From JAFGRR01 sp964499235 (GTDB lineage: Bacteria > Planctomycetota > Phycisphaerae > UBA1845 > Fen-1342): a stretch of DNA of 23,151 nucleotides. The notes below the pieces were generated by a model. The model was not told the DNA's origin. It was given only the letters and a program-made list of their open reading frames with translations, and did no database searches. Positions 21,586 to 23,151 of this stretch are shown here, piece after piece. Where the stretch lies: assembly GCA_964499235.1 (NCBI GenBank), contig CAZCKC010000047.1:1-23151 (forward strand), written 5' to 3'. Position numbers and translations under genes: made by a program. Numbering within the stretch: the first letter of the stretch is position 1; each line of letters opens with the position of its first letter.

Positions 21586-23109
21586 TCAATACGCCTTCCC
21601 AAACACCACCCGCCGCGCACTCGGCTCGCCGGTGATGACGCAGCGGCCTTGCTCCGCCTCCGCGTCCAGCGGGATGCAGCGGACCGTCACCTGGAGGTCC
21701 TGCTTGACCTGTTCCTCGACGGCCGGGTCGCCGTTCCAGTGGCACAGCGCAAACCCGCCGTGGATCTCGGGCTTCTCCGCGTTCTGCGGCGTGAAGAAAT
21801 CGTAGAACGCGTCCTGGCTGTCGATCCGGTGCGTGTGCTCGGCTCGGAAAGCTTTGGCGCGTTCGAACAGGTTCTGCTGGATTTCGTCGAGCAGCTGCGT
21901 GGCGCGCGCGACGAACTCCGCCCGCGGGATCCCCTGCTTGTCCTTCGGGCTCTGGTCGCGCCGAGCGCAGAAGACGCTGTCGGACTCGATGTCGCGGGGC
22001 CCGATCTCCAGCCGGATCGGCACGCCCTTGCGCACCCACTCCCACGTCTTCTCGCCGCCGCGCCCTTCGCGCTGGTCGATCTCGACGCCGACCTTCCGGT
22101 TGGCGTAGTCGAGCTGCCGCAGCTCGCGCGCCAGCTGGTCGCAGTAGTCGAGCACCTGGCCCTTGACCTCTTCCTTGTGGATCACGGGCAGGATCACGAC
22201 GTGCGTTGGCGCCAGCCGGGGCGGGGCGACGAAGCCATCGTCGTCGCTGTGCGTCATCAGCAGCGCCCCGATCAGCCGCGTCGAAACCCCCCAGGAGGTC
22301 GTCCAGGCGTACTCCTCCTGCCCGGCCGCGCTGAGATACTTGATGTCGCTGGCCTGGGCGAAGTTCTGCCCGAGGAAGTGCGAGGTACCGGCCTGCAACC
22401 CCTTGCGATCCTGCATCAGCGCCTCGATGCAGTAGGTGTCGACGGCGCCGGGGAAGCGCTCGCTGGCGGTCTTCTCGCCCTTGATCACCGGCATCGCCAT
22501 CCAGTTCTCGGCGAAGTCGGCATAGACGTCCAGCATCTTCATGGTTTCTGCGACGGCCTCTTCCTTCGTGGCGTGGGCGGTGTGGCCTTCCTGCCAGAGG
22601 AACTCGGCCGTCCGCAGGAAGAGCCGCGTGCGCAGCTCCCAGCGGACGACGTTGGCCCACTGGTTGATCAGCAGCGGCAGGTCGCGGTAGCTCTGGACCC
22701 ACTTCGCGAACGACGCACCGATGATCGTCTCGGACGTGGGGCGGACGATCAGCGGCTCCTCGAGCTCACCGGTCGGCACCAGCCCGCCGTCGGGGCCGGC
22801 TTCGAGGCGGTGGTGCGTGACGACCGCGCACTCCTTGGCGAAGCCCTCGACGTGTTCGGCCTCTTTCTCCAGGAAGCTCAGCGGGATGAAAAGCGGGAAG
22901 TAGGCGTTGCGGTGCCCGGTCCGCTTGAACATGTCGTCAAGCACCCGCTGCATGTTCTCCCACAGCGCGTAGCCCCACGGCTTGATCACCATGCAGCCGC
23001 GGACCGGCGAGGTCTCGGCCAGGTCCGCCCCGCGGACGACCTGCTGGTACCACTCGGGATAATCCTCCGCCCGCGTGGGCGTGATCGCGGTCTTGGCGGC
23101 CTTGGCCAT
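21586..23109 (-). CDS. proS: Prolyl-tRNA synthetase, archaeal/eukaryotic type
   Basis: ProS charges tRNA-Pro in the cytoplasm. The 507-aa product is the short form without the bacterial editing insertion. It has RPTSETIIGASFAKWVQSYRDLP (split: RPTSETIIG), motif 2 as RWELRTRLFLRTAEFLWQEG followed by HTAHAT (residues 157-180), motif 3 as GVSTRLIGALLMTHSDDDG (274-292), an anticodon-binding domain, and the C-terminal Tyr in GKAY typical of this group. Of the four zinc cysteines seen in some relatives, only C490 (RCVIT) appears kept. The ATG at 23109 has GAGGA 7 nt upstream. No clear terminator follows the stop. Confidence 0.96.
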   Translation of the reverse strand: MAKAAKTAITPTRAEDYPEWYQQVVRGADLAETSPVRGCMVIKPWGYALWENMQRVLDDMFKRTGHRNAYFPLFIPLSFLEKEAEHVEGFAKECAVVTHHRLEAGPDGGLVPTGELEEPLIVRPTSETIIGASFAKWVQSYRDLPLLINQWANVVRWELRTRLFLRTAEFLWQEGHTAHATKEEAVAETMKMLDVYADFAENWMAMPVIKGEKTASERFPGAVDTYCIEALMQDRKGLQAGTSHFLGQNFAQASDIKYLSAAGQEEYAWTTSWGVSTRLIGALLMTHSDDDGFVAPPRLAPTHVVILPVIHKEEVKGQVLDYCDQLARELRQLDYANRKVGVEIDQREGRGGEKTWEWVRKGVPIRLEIGPRDIESDSVFCARRDQSPKDKQGIPRAEFVARATQLLDEIQQNLFERAKAFRAEHTHRIDSQDAFYDFFTPQNAEKPEIHGGFALCHWNGDPAVEEQVKQDLQVTVRCIPLDAEAEQGRCVITGEPSARRVVFGKAY

Positions 23110-23151
23110 GAATCGGTCCTCAGTTGCTGCGTGTCGCGGCTTACTCGTGCG
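23110..23151. other. Upstream edge of proS
   Basis: The last 42 bases hold the proS ribosome binding site (GAGGA on the minus strand, 23121-23117) and nothing else I can name. The promoter is probably beyond the window. Confidence 0.5.

Noticed and set aside
20525..21805. Plus-strand open frame of 426 codons
   Set aside because: It is out of frame within the GNAT/hydrolase gene and runs into proS antisense; Arg/Pro/His-rich shadow.

Overview
The window is a GC-rich bacterial chromosome segment, almost all of it housekeeping. It most likely comes from the Planctomycetota, perhaps a metagenome assembly. That placement is an inference from: enlarged ribosomal proteins with Ala/Pro/Glu tails; no rpmD (L30) gene at its usual place; a lipoprotein with thrombospondin type 3 repeats; a GNAT/nitrilase fusion; and an archaeal/eukaryotic-type prolyl-tRNA synthetase. 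No rRNA gene is present to confirm it. Two runs of exactly 100 N (9214-9313 and 19147-19246) are assembly gaps.

From 122 to 17256 the plus strand carries one long collinear cluster, the merged S10, spc and alpha operons: rpsJ-rplC-rplD-rplW-rplB-rpsS-rplV-rpsC-rplP-rpmC-rpsQ, rplN-rplX-rplE-rpsN-rpsH-rplF-rplR-rpsE-rplO-secY-adk-map-rpmJ, rpsM-rpsK-rpsD-rpoA-rplQ, then a HIT-family gene. Spacing is tight: 4-nt overlaps at rpsQ/rplN and map/rpmJ, a 1-nt overlap at rplX/rplE, and 0 nt between adk and map. The two longest spacers (rpsJ-rplC and rplO-secY) each hold two hairpins. rpmD and infA are missing from their usual slots. The 37-codon rpmJ is present at 13182. The cluster makes the large-scale components of translation together with SecY (translocation of nascent proteins), Adk (nucleotide balance), Map (N-terminal Met removal) and the RNA polymerase alpha subunit.

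A tRNA-Ala(CGC) follows at 17349 with a plausible promoter of its own. Next, on the minus strand, comes a secreted lipoprotein gene (19440 down to 17810) with a convincing rho-independent terminator at 17722-17764. A roughly 500-bp intergenic stretch (19441-19937) holds several strong inverted repeats and no recognisable gene. It is followed by a plus-strand bifunctional GNAT acetyltransferase/carbon-nitrogen hydrolase (19938-21506) and a convergent minus-strand proS (23109-21586).

I found no mobile element, CRISPR array, defence system or biosynthetic cluster, and nothing I would call a new system. The observations most worth a second look are: (1) both N gaps are flanked by exact duplicates of contig ends (32 and 55 bp), and collapsing them keeps or restores the reading frame, so the gaps are probably false; (2) four proteins of the cluster (S5, L15, L17, RpoA) carry similar acidic, Ala/Pro-rich, probably disordered C-terminal tails; (3) L17 has an internal insertion of about 50 residues; (4) the structured intergenic region near 19600-19830 could encode a small RNA.
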